Below are positions 34,764 to 47,149 of a stretch of DNA of 64,000 nucleotides, in pieces (position 1 is the stretch's first letter; the number at the start of each line of letters is the position of its first letter). The stretch spans positions 89,532,717 through 89,596,716 of the forward strand of contig CM045762.1 in NCBI GenBank assembly GCA_025200525.1, written 5' to 3'. This stretch comes from Camellia lanceoleosa. Lineage: Eukaryota > Streptophyta > Magnoliopsida > Ericales > Theaceae. The translations under genes were made by a program, and so were the position numbers. The notes beneath the pieces are model-generated. The model saw nothing but the letters and a program-made list of their open reading frames with translations. It was not told where the DNA came from and did no database searches.

Positions 34764-35224
34764 AATTTACTAGTTCCCTAAATTGTCATTTGCCATTATT
34801 TGTGTTTAATTTTGCTATTGATGAATATTATTGCTTTTTGCTACTTTGGATAAAACATTCATGTATACTTGTCGATTAGGGAACTAGGCAATTTAGTAAT
34901 TTAACCTCGTCGAATAGCCAATCAGATTAATAAATCTGCCCTTGCCTCAGCCATTGTATGAACTCCGAAAGCTGAATATCATTAGTTCATGAAGTGGCTG
35001 CGACATAGATCGATCAGCACCGGGCCCAGATATTTGGCTGGCCGATCAGATTAATAAATCTATCCTTGCCTTAGCCATTGTATGAACTCCGAAAGGCGAA
35101 TATCATTAGTTCATGGAGTGACTACGACACAGATCAATCAGCACCAGGCCTAGATATTTGGCCAATCAAATTAATAAATCTGCCCTTGCCTTAGCCAATG
35201 TCGGTCGGCATCGGGCTTCTGGGG
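34764..35224 (+). repeat. ~121-bp tandem repeat, 2.5 copies, plus AT-rich flank
   Basis: Units start at about 34917, 35042 and 35162 (the last partial) with AATCAGATTAATAAATCTGC and later GTATGAACTCCGAAAG. From 34764 to 34916 the only structure is an inverted pair, ACTAGTTCCCTAA (34774) and TTAGGGAACTAG (34879). No gene is seen. Confidence 0.75.
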
Positions 35225-35360
35225 TAGCATTAATGAAATTGCGTCGGGGGTGCTGCATGCGTTAGGAATAAATGGGTTGGGTTCTTCGTGCCCGTAATTC
35301 CACTTATTGTGTTCAGACTCAATTCAAACCAGTTTGTTGCGGAAGGTCAGATAGGTGCGA

Positions 35361-36041
35361 ATGTCAAATAGACTGTTCTTCAACAGTAGAGGAGAAGGGC
35401 GGACATTGGTTGAACTTGACGCTGAAATAAATCGTAGCAGCGAGCCCACGCACACGGGAAGTAGGACATCCAGGGAACGGAAAAAGCGTCAACCCCCAAG
35501 TCGTCGAACTAGATCACCCCAAAGGGAAAAATAGCAACGGGGTAGCTCCCCTCGACCGCAACTGGGAAATGAGTCTGATGCGACACCGCGACCGTTGAGT
35601 TTTGCGATTTTCGTAGGGAATAATCCGATGATGGAGGCGAATTCTATTGTTAACGACCCAGGTGTAGCAATTGAGTTCGCTCGATAGATTTTTCCATCGG
35701 AAGTTCAGCAGTCGATGGTTGGTCGACAGGATTTCGAAGTTTTTCGAGAGGGCATCCGTGGAGCAGTGAGAGGGCTGTATACCACCTATGAAGTTGGCAC
35801 GCGTTTGCGTGTCGCGCGACGGGAGATAGAGAAGAAGGACAAACGAATTCAAAACTTGGAGGCTCATGCGGAGAAAGCCGAGCGTCAGCTAAGGCAGGCC
35901 CAAACTTTCGAGCCGCGTGCGGCCGGTCAATCTAACTCGGTCGTGGCGGAAAGAGTGACCCAACGGCTGTTAAGTCATGTGATTGCCGATTGAGATATGA
36001 CAAGTATGTTTGCCGTAGAGAATGCAAGGTCCATGGGTTAT
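35361..36041 (+). pseudogene. Decayed gag N-terminus of another gypsy element
   Basis: From ATG 35361 (MSNRLFFNSRGEGRTLVEL) one frame runs to the LTR junction at 36041, interrupted by TAG 35532, TAG 35685 and TGA near 35991. The N-terminal part is Arg/Ser-rich. A coiled-coil-like segment is at about 35800-35900 (VARREIEKKDKRIQNLEAHA). The length, charge and upstream leader-like sequence suggest gag, but I cannot name the lineage. It is cut by a minus-strand LTR. Confidence 0.5.
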
Positions 36042-39000
36042 TGTAGATCGCCCGAACTCTACTCCGCGTGCGAGGGTGCGAATCATTGTTCTTAGCTACT
36101 ACAGTTCGGACTCATGTCACGGTTCGGAATCTAATCTCACAAAGTGCAATGTAAGATTGATAAATCACCAAAGAGTCCAAATCCAACAAATTGTTTTGGA
36201 AAACTGATTTTAATCAAGAAGTGCCAAACATGGACTGCTTTGCCAGATTTCAGCGTCACCACCTAAATATTTTGTTTTTTTGGGAAATTTAAGAAACCCT
36301 GACTCGTGCCTAAGGCCACGTGTCCATCATCACCAAAGTTGCCTCGGCTCGAGAACTTGGGTACGAGAGGGGAAGGTCCTGAAATGAGCACCCCTGCTTG
36401 CCCAATCAAAGGATCGGCCTCTGCTAATATGATATGTTGTTTTTGAAAACGCATGTGTTCTTATTCTGGTTATTAATCTAGAATTACTATGTGATGCGCG
36501 CAGCATACAAGTATAGACTAAATCACTCAATTTGGAACAAAACATCTCATATTTGTTTTTCGAAAATGGTTTGAAAGTGCTACTTGCAAGTAGGCTAAGG
36601 CGCGGATTTGCCACCCTCAAGTGGGCTTAGAAAACAACATGATTTTGCCACTCTCAAGTGAGCTTAAAACTCACATTTCGATGAATTGTTCCAATTCAAG
36701 CAATGAAGCATTCATCCACAGGCATTCATACATTTAAACACATAAGCACATAGCCTCATGGCAAGCATGCTATGCATGGCAGTCACCTACACACATGCAA
36801 GGATGTTAAAGCGTAAACACTCACCTAGTACTCCGAGTCAAAACAGTAAACTAGTTAGAAAACAATGCATGCTCCTAGCTATGTCAAGAATGCCTAATGC
36901 AACACATGCAAAATGCAACTAAATGGGCTCGGCTATTCTAAGATGTCTTGTGAATGCAATTTGATAACATGTATTCAAATTGATATTGAAATACAATGCA
37001 GTTTGTATGATGCGCCGAGCCCGGTGCATGCAAAATAGATGAATGATGCATACATGCATAGCATAAGGATGCTAATTGAAAATGACCCTAAACTAACCAT
37101 CGAAAGTGGTTAAGTAAAAGAGAGAAAGAAATGGGGGTTGGAAGATATGCATCACACACACGCACACTTATTACAACAGTTGTGCCCTCTTGACGGAGGG
37201 TCCGAATAATAAGTTAACTAGCTAATATAAGCTAATTAAACTAATTATTACAAAACAAAGCTAATTAACTAATACTAGTTAACTAATTATTACCAAACAA
37301 GCTAATTAACTAACAAGTTAACTAACTAGTTATTACAACACAAATTGAATAGCTAAGGGCATTAACTATTTAAGTACAAAACCAAATAGCTAACTAAGCA
37401 AAGCAGCTAAGTAAAGCATTAAGAAGAGGTCCTCGGAGCGAGGGATGCATGCATGCTCGGTCGCGTCGTTTGGAAATCCATCGCGATGCCCTAATTTGCC
37501 TCTGTTTGCAATTGTTCTCAGAACTCTGCACAAAGCTCTAGATAGCTTCTACTCCATCTTGGGAACCTCTAGAAGGGCTGCTGACCACTTTATGGTGTTG
37601 CCAACCACTTGCCGACCACTTGCCTTTGCTGCAGACCAGAAAAAGTGGTCGGCCAGCCACTTTTACTGGTCTGCCGACCAGAAAATGCTGCACTTCTCCA
37701 GTTTGCTGCAACAGAGAACAAGAAGGGGCATGGCAATGTATTTGCAAGATATGTGTGCACAACCACCCACCCTATCATTTCATGATCTCAAGGGAGTGCG
37801 GTTCTCGACTCTCGGGCGACCAACCGAGCATCGCAATGCATGATAGCTGAGGTGCCAAGATTGAACAATTCAATGTAAATGAATGCATAAATAACACATA
37901 AAGCCTTAACCTCTATCATGCATGATCAAGAGGGTCGGCGACCGAGAAATGAGGCACGTTTCATCACTTCAAGTATGAAACGTCCCTCGTTTCTCGTGTT
38001 TGGACTAACATCCTATCCAAACCAATGCAATGCATAGACATCGAAATACAATGCAATGTAACATGAGCATGGCAAGTATAATGTAAACAACATGAGTATG
38101 CAACAACAAAATGCAATGCAACAAGCATGCAACAACATAATGTAATGCAACAAGCATACAACATGCTATTCTACCAATGCTAGGATGGCATGCACAAAAT
38201 TCCAAACACAATGCAAGGCATGCACACACTATGCAATCCATGCACATGCAAACAACATGGAATGTAACAACATGCGAACAACATGCAAACAAACATGCTC
38301 AATGGACTTAAACCAAATATGGACAGACCTCAATCATGCCCAAAACAGTGGCCAAAACACTCTTAAAAGATGGCATGAAATGCAAGAAAATGCATGCTCA
38401 TGCATTGGCCCATCAATTAGGCATAAGAGCACAACTCTCAAACATGATGAAGATGTGATAAACATGGAAGTGTGACAACACTATATGCTCTGAAATCATG
38501 AAAGAAATGATGCCAAATCACTCAATCAACACAAGTATAGCATGCAAGAGGGCCTAAGGCATAAGGCCACCAAGAGGGACTACACAAGAGGCATGCAATA
38601 CATGGCACAAATGACTGAACCAGCCATGGACAGAGCTCGAATAGGTCAAAACAAAGACCAAAACATGCTAAGAGGGGAGCTCAAAGGTCTAGGCATGCAT
38701 GCATACAAGCTAGGCCACAAACAAGGAAACAATGGCATGACCCTTGGAGGCACTCAAAGGGTGAAAGAAATGGGAACATGGAAATGCTATATGCTCTGAA
38801 ATAACATGGTAGATGATGCCAAATCATGCAAATGTTACAAATGAAGCATGCTAGGAGGCTCAAAGCTTGAAACTAGCATAGGCACTTGCACTATAGCTAT
38901 GCAATACATGAACCATATGGCCAAAACAACCTAAAAAAGTCCTAGAGCATGCCAAAATGATGCTAAAACTTGCATGGAGCAAAGCCAAAACAAGCTAGCA

Positions 39001-40856
39001 TGAAGGGCATGAAGCATGAAGTATGCAAGGCCAATAAGGAGGATTACACTACACCTACCAAAACCAAGCATGAGATGACTTCACCAACAAAAATTAGAGT
39101 TATGGCATGTCAAAATAACACCAAAAATGGGCTAATACCAAGTCAACACATGCTAGAATAATAGGCTCACTCATTAGGCATGCAAGGCTAGCAAAGAGGA
39201 CTTACACTACAAGTGTAAGAAGCAAATGAGGGATGCTTTAAACAACCAAAAACAGAGTTGTATCATGGAAAAATAGGACGAAATACATACTGAAATGGTG
39301 GCCCAAAAGCCTAGGCAAGATGGCATACAAAATGGCTCATTTTTAAAGCATAAAGCACCAACCCTCCAAAGCATTGAAAGAGTGAAAGATGTGAGTGTAT
39401 GGCTACACTACATGTACTAAAATCACATATCAAATGATGCCAAATCATACAAATAGCCCAAGTAATGCATACTAGTAGACTCAAAACTCAAAACTGGTGA
39501 GCTAGAGTGCACTATGGCTATACAAAGCAAGGCATGCATGAACAAAACAACATAAATCAGACCTAGATCATGGCAAAACATGAGTAAAATCTTCCTGGAG
39601 TTGAGCCAAAATCACACTAGAATGATGCATGTTCGGCTAGTGTGCATAATGCATGTTCGGCTAGTGTGCAAGTTTACACTACAAGTGTATAAAGCATGCA
39701 AGAGATGACCAAACCAGCCTAAAATAGAGTTATGGCAGGTCCTAAAAGTCACAAAAAAGTTCTTGAACTAAGCTTAAAAGAAGGAGAAATACATGCTCTT
39801 TTGATGGGCCATCAACACAAGTAAACAAGAGAAGAGAAGGGGGGACAACCCCCTCCTATTTGGGGCCTTAAAACCACCATTTTACCACTGAAATTCCTTT
39901 GGAATTCAGTGGTTTAAAGGCCAAAAAAATTTGGTTTGAAAGGTGGTGAAAGATGGCTCAAAAGGCTTTACAAGCCAAGGAGCAAGAGGGAGGGAACACC
40001 CCCCCACCCAAACTAGGCTTAAACCACCACTTTGAGGATTGAAAAATAGATTTTTCTTTAGTTCAAAACCAAGCCAAAAGCAGTTTGAAAGGGTGGCAAA
40101 ACATGCATGCAAAGTTGGCCAAGATAGTGTAAAAAAATGAGCTTAAAAGAGGGAGATGCTTACCCTTGAAGCACAGCTGCAAAATAGCCAAAATTCTGAG
40201 CTAAAACCAACTTCTAGGACTCAAAGGAGGCTCCAAGGAATCTCAACCCAATGGTGAACAAGTTTGATCAAGGATGCCTAGGCAAAGGGGAGGTATATCT
40301 CCAAGTATATCTCTTGCATGCACACAAGGTTAAGAGAGAGAGCCAACTACAGAGACAAACTGAAATTTAGCTCTGGAATTTCTAGAGAGAGAGAAATTTT
40401 TTAGAGAGAGAGGCTCCCAAAATTGCTTCAATCTTTTTCCTTTGCAAAAATGGGAGATATGGCTCATATATAACAAAAAGCAAGAGTTGTTTCGAAATAT
40501 CTGTCTATGTAACAACTGGAAGTTGTGGAAGACAGGTGGAGAGAAAATATCTTTAAAAAATTTGAGTTTGGGACCTGCCAGCCACTTTTCTAGTCGGCCG
40601 ACCACTTTTCTGGTCGGCCAGCCAGTTTTTCTGGTTGGCAGGCAAAATTCTTCTTTCCAGGTCCAACTTCAAATGGCCATAACTCCTTCATCTGGACTCA
40701 TTTTCAAGTCATTCTTGTGTCCAAATTGAAGTCCTGAAAGTAATCTTTCCAATGGTGTAAGACTTGCATCAAAATTACAAGTGTGCAAAAGGTTATGCCT
40801 ATTTTGGTGAAGTCGCTCAATTTCGATCCTACCCGGATTTATGTCGAACTTCTCCT
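36042..40856 (-). repeat. Minus-strand LTR of the giant family (~4.8 kb, 5' end lost)
   Basis: Read on the minus strand this has the same order as the other long LTRs: U3 palindromes (GGTCGGCCGACC at about 40588-40620), TATA (TTATATATGAG near 40462-40473), long interior, then the end block that includes GGTGACGCTGAAATCTGGC and TTGGTGATGATGGACACGTG. The plus-strand left end is TGTAGATCGCCCGAAC, like TGTAGAAGTCCCCGAAC of the solo LTR. Its own 5' terminus is missing beyond about 40856. Confidence 0.75.
38400..39720. repeat. Degenerate ~310-bp repeats inside the minus-strand LTR
   Basis: Phrases such as ATGATGCCAAATCA preceded by ...GCTCTGAAAT recur near 38505, 38815 and 39435, and CATGCAAGAGG...GACTACAC near 38543 and 39185. 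The divergence is high. This array replaces the GC-rich ~68-bp array found at about this position in the other LTRs. A further ATGCAACA-rich stretch precedes it at 38020-38300. Confidence 0.5.
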
Positions 40857-40904
40857 CAACTAGTTTTCTTCTCTCCTCTCTCATTTCTTCAACCCCAAAC
40901 CCCG

Positions 40905-40999
40905 AAACAAGAACACATGTGTTTTCAAAAACAAAATATCATGCTTAGTACAGGTCGATCTTTGATCGGGCGAGTGGGGGTGCTCATTGTATGACCTTC
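40905..40999 (+). repeat. Short plus-strand LTR fragment
   Basis: ACACATGTGTTTTCAAAAAC to GTGCTCATTGTATGACCTTC resembles 30236-30322 of the inner 3' LTR, in the opposite orientation to the adjacent LTR. It abuts the 3' end of the antisense gene at 40991-42988, with GACCTTCGCC shared at the join. Confidence 0.55.
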
Positions 41000-42988
41000 G
41001 CCCTTTCCATCTCGGCTTCGGTCCTTGCGCCTTCCATCTTCGCCCTCGCCGCTTCGAACTCAGCCTTGCTCCTCTGGCCCTCAACTTTTGATTGTAAATG
41101 ACCAATTCGTTTGATGGCGTCATGCTAGCGACGGCCTATCTCGGCTATCCTTCCAACCGTCTGCAAAGCAGGAAGTTAAAACCAAAACAATAAATACATA
41201 AAAGGGAAAGACAAGATCAAGTTACATACCAAAAAAGCTGATTGAGTGGCTAATGCTATCACCAACATATCCGGCTCCGCCCGGAAAGCCGCCTTGTCAG
41301 CCGGTAATGAGACTGATGAAGCCATGCTCAACGCTACGGCTGGGCCTTCAATAGCCGTCGTGTCAGAGGATATCGGCGTGTTTTTTTATCTTTGGTTAAA
41401 CGACAAAAGGCACAACCACATCCAACTCCTCTAAGCGCGGCCGTTTGTCAGCCAGGTTTTCTTTAGAGCTGGCCTCGACCTCGGTAGGATGCTTCTCCGC
41501 CCTACGCTCAGCCTCATTCGCCAGCCCAACCGGCTCCGACTCGGCATCACAGGTTTTAGCCGTCTTCTCCTCGATAACAGGCAGGGAGGGCTCAACATTG
41601 GTGGCGGGTGGCACTTTAGATCGAATGGCCTCTGCTCTCCGCCACGTGGCCATTCTTTCCACGTTTTTCTTTTTGGTGAGTTGGGTGAGCGACAACCCAG
41701 CCATGTCTTAAGAGCACGCGCCGGGAAGGTCTTCTAAACCAGTAAAGATGTCGTCAAATGGAAGGTTCCCTCGGCCCAAAGTGGACGGAGGGTTGGCTGA
41801 GTTAAGGCCGGATTTCTCAAAGGCCAACCTCAAAGCCTCGTCCACTTCGGCTTCGGACTGGTCTGACTCTTCAGCGACGTCTTCAGCTACTTCCGCCCTC
41901 TTCGAGTCGGATCCGTTGAAGCCAACGTGCCGCAAGTTTTTGAAGTTGGTTAAAACAAGAGCCGTAAGAAACTCTTCACCCCTCGGAATTGGGATATTTT
42001 CTATCGCCGAAAACGTCGTATACGTCAGCTCGTATCGAAGAAGAATGTAGGCAGCCCTCCCTTGTCTCTAAAGGCTTGGATGGCCGAAATACTTGAGCAC
42101 GACTTGAATTTCCATAAAAACGACGTCATTGGTTGAAATCGAAACATTCTTCAAATTGTTTCCTGTACAAGCAAAACCATGAGACCGCAAAAATAAAGCC
42201 TTGTAAACATAAGAAAAATAATCGCAAGGAACTATACGGCCACCTGGTTCGCCCCTCCGTCTAGGAATAGGATCTAGGCGGTCCTCGCCTTCGCTGAATT
42301 CCCAGTTATCTCGGACAACGACCATGACATCATTGACTCACTTGCCAGAGTTGGAAAGCATAGTCACTAATTGATGGTCGGTGTCTTTGGCCCTAAGGAA
42401 GTAGCATCCATGCCGGCCAGAAGACTTGGCTAAAGCATAGCAGTGCCGAATGGTAGGAATGCCAAGGTTGATCCTAAGGCGCTGGTTCAACTCTACGATC
42501 CCTATTATGATTCGGAAAAAATTTACATTGGGTTGGGAAGGAATCAGACCCCAATGGCGGAGGACGACCCTAAGAAATGGGTGTAAAAGAAAACGAACTC
42601 CACCCTCTGCAATGGATAGGAGAGGAAAGACGATCATGTTTTCATCATTCCTCTCCATATCAAGAGTGTTGTCCGTCACGAGAGACAAACGGACATCATC
42701 AGGGATAGAAAAATGGCGTCGGAACCCAGAAATACGATCCTCAGAAAGGAGGTCTTTCAAATGCTTAGCCATTCTAGCAAGGACTAAAGGGTATGCTAAA
42801 TCGAAAATAAACACGGAAAATAGGATTATAAAAAAGAAAAAAAGAGAAGAAAACTTACGAGTGGCAAAGGAGACACGGAGAGATGGGAGAAAGTTGCAGA
42901 AGATGCAAGACAGAGGCAGAATATCGGCTAGCAGTCCAGAAGGCTCAAGTATTCGAAAAGCATGCATTCGAAGAGACTGGAGCTTCAA
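40991..42988 (-). pseudogene. Antisense PF04195-like gene of a second gypsy element
   Basis: Minus-strand spliced gene. Exon 1 ends CTCGTAAGT-type donor at 42859. Exon 2 (42795-42233) starts MAKHLKDLLSEDRISGFRRH at 42772 and contains LLSIAEGGVRFLLHPFLRVV followed by LRHWGLIPSQPNVNFFR, which resembles the putative gypsy-type transposon domain (PF04195). Exon 3 (42162-41230) and exon 4 (41160 to the truncation) encode acidic and coiled-coil-like segments, ending AKMEGARTEAEMERAKV. Splice sites seen: TTGTACAG|GA, TTG|GTATGT, TTTGCAG|AC. Stops are TGA 42338, TAG 42070, TAA 41710, TAA 41398 and TAG 41127, mostly single-transition changes, plus one frameshift at the A7 run near 41380. Its function is unknown. 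Confidence 0.65.
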
Positions 42989-43152
42989 ATCATAATAAAT
43001 GCAAGAAATGCACGAAGGAGGTGGGAACGTATAATGATGACCGAAGGGCGTGTGCGTTCTGACATTCGCATTGGGATGGGCAAAGCCGCCTAATTTATGT
43101 TCTTTGACTTTTCAAATTTGAAACCAAACACGCCAATTAACTGCTGTTACTA

Positions 43153-43529
43153 GGGAGTTTGGGGGGCAATTGTGAGAGCCGAATAATAGCGGAGTCAGAT
43201 AAGCCGAATAGACACTTGGAGGCTTAGGAGGTAGACATTATTCGGCTCTATCCTGCATGATCCGGAGGCCGAATATAATAAATAGGCCAAATAGTCATTG
43301 GATTATGGAGCCGAGTGATAATTGCTTCATCATGGGAGAAGCCGAATAACTAAGAGGATAATGGGTGAAAAGTGGACCGGGCCCCAAGGCCCAGGAAGTG
43401 AGTATAAATAAAGGAACAACAGTCAAAGAAAGGTATGTGAGAAAAAACAAGCTTAACTTAAAATACAAGCAACAAAGAGAGTATACACTGACTTATCCGT
43501 CGGAGTGCTAATTCCGGTACCCCCGACAG
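43153..43529 (+). repeat. Polypurine tract and short LTR of the second gypsy element
   Basis: GGGAGTTTGGGGGG (43153-43166) is followed by CAAT and TGTGAGAGCCGAAT at 43171, the expected polypurine tract and LTR start. The LTR has a TATA box (GTATAAATAAAGG, about 43401) and a GTCGGAGTGCTAATTCCGGT end-type motif. It may end at CCCCGACA (43529) or continue to about 43612. A GCCGAATA motif recurs five or more times. Confidence 0.65.
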
Positions 43530-44563
43530 GAGAGTTCATTCTTTTTTAGGTGACTAGCTGTGGATCTTGAGCGTCCTATTAGATCCAAAGAGTATTTCCA
43601 AACCACTTTCCCACAAATTTGAAACTGTTATCATTCTTAAGATTACAGAATGGAAAGATCAAAGTTAAAATGCACAACAAATGAAAATTAATATTATGAA
43701 AATGGAACTGAACAGGTTAAGGAAAATGGAACAGAGAGTGTAATCTGCTCTTTGTCCGTAAGTCTGTAATAGGTTAAGGAAAATAGTTTGTGGGTCTAAC
43801 AGATTATCATTAGTTCCCAATGTTAGCTATATATCACAACCAGGATGTTAATTTAACCATTACATTTCAGGATGTTAATTTAACCATTACATTTCGCAAA
43901 TATATATAGATATATACCACAGCCAGTATCAAAACCGAATATGAAGCTTAACAAAAAATAAAAATAAAAATAAAAAATAAATAAAAATGCAACATTCAGG
44001 ATGTTAATATCATTGATGGACAACGACCTTACACAGTGATTAACGGACGGTGATTAGTACAGGGAGTATCTCGGTGGTCATTGGTGCTCAGCGCCAGTTG
44101 CTCTAAGTTCTGCTTAGTCACTCTTCTTCTTCCTCGACTCATTCCTCTCTCTCTCAGGAGAGATTGATGGACGGCGAACAATACAATGACTATTTCATTT
44201 GTCGTCGATGGTCACCTAGTTCGGTATTTAGTGTCGGTCGCTCTCAGCACCGATTCCTCTCAGTTTTCCTTCCTCAACTAGTTCCTCTCTGTCTCTCTCC
44301 TCTCTATTTTTCTATTTCTTTCTTTGTAAGCACGTGGTGTCAATCTTTGTGTCATGCAACTGGGCAAAACTACAAATACCGCCTTTATCAATTTCGGGTG
44401 ATTCAGGGGGCTCTTTTTCGACCTACATAGCACGTCTATTATAAAATCTATGAACTTTTTGTTAAAACAGTCAACGATTATGGCCTCGGTTGAGTTCTCG
44501 CTTATAATATGAAAAAGTTAAAAAAAAAAATTACTGAAAAACAAAAAAATTGTAGATTAATCG
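43530..44563. other. AT-rich spacer, nothing recognised
   Basis: The only structures are a tandem duplication of CAGGATGTTAATTTAACCATTACATTTC (a 28-bp unit, near 43840-43898) and an AAAAT-rich run at 43954-43986. No reading frame looks coding. Confidence 0.6.
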
Positions 44564-45090
44564 TTAAAATATTTAATTTAAAATTAATTAATTATGGATG
44601 GAGAAACTTTTGTATTATATGAGATTATGTGACTGTTGTGCGGCCATTTGGGCCCATTTCAGGGTCCGATTTGATAATCTGAAATTTTCACTTTTTAAAA
44701 CATATTGAGTAGAATATATTTACAAAAAAATTAAGTTGATCGGATATCGTTAGCATTTTTATCAAATTCCATTCGTATTTAGTTTTATATTTCAAATCAA
44801 ATTTGCTTTTCATTTTTTAAAAACAAATGCAATTTGATGAAATGGTTAACGATATTTGATCAACTTTATTTTTTGCAAGTATATTTGACTTAATGTACCT
44901 TAAAAGTGAATAATTCAAATTATCAAAACGAACCCTAAAATGGATCCAAATGACTGCAGCCACACCATCTCCTACATTATATTAATGGATATGAAAGGCC
45001 ACTCAATACTCAACTTTAATAACATATTAAAATATTTAATTTAAAAGTAGTTGATTATGCGTGTGGAGGTTTTTGCATTATATTAAGGTT
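44564..45090. mobile_element. Foldback element with flanking direct repeats
   Basis: Arms of about 145 bp (44631-44775 and about 44825-44966) are inverted copies of each other at roughly 75-80% identity; GTTGATCGGATATCGTTAGC pairs with GTTAACGATATTTGATCAAC. A ~60-bp direct repeat starting TTAAAATATTTAATTTAAAA lies outside on both sides (44564 and 45027). It looks like a foldback MITE; the superfamily is unclear. Confidence 0.65.
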
Positions 45091-45607
45091 TAAGTTGAAA
45101 TTTTGGTTAAAAGTTAAAAATTATCTCTTAACTTATTTTGAATCAGATCACCTTTTTATTTTTTTAAATATTTTTTTCAAAAAAAGTCAAAAAAAAATTA
45201 AAATGTCAATTGTTAACCAATTTTCCAAAACAAAATAAACTTAAATGACTTAAATTGATAATACAAAATTAAGTTTAACAACAATCATTTTGTTTTCTTA
45301 TATAATTAAAAAAATTGTTTCCAACGTCAACTGTTTTTTACCTCATAAACGTTAAGAAAATTACTGAAAAAATCACACTTCGAACAACCTCTAACAAATT
45401 TTTTTTTTTTTAGTTGGCTTTTTCAACTTTTTCAGTTTACTTAATTTTGTTTTTATTCAACTTTATATAATACGTAAATTTCTTTACTTTTTAGACTTGA
45501 GTAGGTAATTGTAGAAATTTTAAGAACTTAAATTATTTTATTTTATTTTATTTTATTTTTTTAATGTGGGCTGATGTGGAAATAAGTTAATAGTTAAAAA
45601 GTCACTG
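45091..45607. other. AT-rich spacer left of the CACTA element
   Basis: No gene. Phrase ACTTCGAACAACCTCTAACA near 45378 resembles ACTTCAAACAATCTCTAAGA near 59008 on the far side of the CACTA element, each followed by a T run. Confidence 0.5.
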
Positions 45608-46290
45608 CACTACAAGAAAATACACTTTTGACGACTAAAAAATTAGTCACCAAAAGTATTTATTTTAGTCGCCGAAATACTTGCCGACCAAATATTTTGG
45701 TCACTGGCTTTGTCGGGGATACATCGTCGCCGAAGGCATTAGTGACTAAAAAACATTTAGTCGCCAAAAGTAATACAAAAATACCAACTAATATTTTACT
45801 AGGCAAAAATAACAGGCATTAGCGACGAAAAGAGCCTTAGTCGCTGATAACTGACATTAGCGACTGACATATTAGTCGCCCAAAGGGTACATTAATTCGT
45901 TTAACTCACATCATTAGCTACTAAATCTTTTGTCGCGAAAAATTAAAATATCTACGATGACGAAATTAGTAGTCGCCAATAGTGCTATTTCAGCTACTAA
46001 ATTTTTAGTCGCGGAAAAGTTGATTCTTGTTTAGCTACTACAAAGTTTAGTCGCCTATGATTTTTTTTATTATGTTTTGGCGACTAAAAAGTTAGTCGCC
46101 AAAAAGTGAGTTAGTCGCCATAAACTGTTTTCGATTTATTTTGGCTATTAAATATTTAGTTGCCAAAAGTGTTTTGATTTTTAGCTACTAAACATTTAGT
46201 CGCCATAACTGTTTTCGATTCGTTGTGGCTACTAAATATTTAGTCGCCAAAAGATTTATTTCTTTTTGGCTACCAATTGTTTTGTCACCA
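45608..46290. repeat. Left terminal and subterminal repeats of the CACTA element
   Basis: Short motif TTTAGTCGCCAAAA and its inverse TTTTGGCGACTAAA recur more than a dozen times, spaced 20-60 bp. In CACTA elements such subterminal repeats bind the element's TNPA-type protein. Confidence 0.85.
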
Positions 46291-47149
46291 AAAACGTCAT
46301 TTTATATTTTTGTTTTGTTTGTTTCATTTTAATAAATTTCGTCCGAGCCTGCATTTATCCACCGCAACTTGTTATGGGTATACAACCTATATATATTTTC
46401 ACCTATTCCGTAATGCATGTTTCACTTACAACCATGAAACAAAAAAGAACACCTGCTAATGTAAAATTATGTACGAACCAACTATATATATTCCAATTAC
46501 AAATAATAATGTCATACCATTCCAAATACATTACCAAAACAATGTCCTCTATACACAACATTTTTACTATACTATGCATTGTAATGACCATTTGACAAGG
46601 TACAAATTACCATGGTAATAAGTACCACGACAAAAGGTAATCCATATATACCACTAGACCAATTAATAGAAGCTCCAAAAATACTCTGTACCCCGCCAAA
46701 AATTATATGTATGATACGTCCATAGTCCATACAAAAAGTATAGGACGACAAAAACCAAGGACTATTCAGAACTGTGAATTATCTTTCGGGCAAAAAAATA
46801 GAAGATCCACATGTCAATACCAAAAGCCATCTACACAACAAAAATTACACCCATTAGATCCATTGTAAACAAAAAATTATAGCCATCTACAAAACACAAA
46901 TTGCAAGGATGTCAATTGTAATTGAAATTGTATTTAAATATAGTTTGAATTTAGAAATTTGAATATAGTTTCTTTACACTTTAAATTGTATTTAAAGTGT
47001 AAATTTAAAGTGCAAAGAAATTTCCCAAGTCAGCCCCAAGTCAAGTTTAGTCTAATGTGTAAACATATATATATTTTATTCATAAATGTACATATATAGA
47101 GATGCTTATAGAACACAAATATTTGTAAGCTTTAATATACTTTTATAAG
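46291..47149. other. CACTA interior, nothing recognised
   Basis: AT-rich sequence with no coding frame that I can support. TAAATTGTATTTAAAGTGTAA-type short repeats lie near 46920-47010. Confidence 0.5.

Noticed and set aside
42450..42995. 181-codon plus-strand frame
   Set aside because: It is the shadow of the minus-strand PF04195-like exon, which has a recognisable protein and splice sites.
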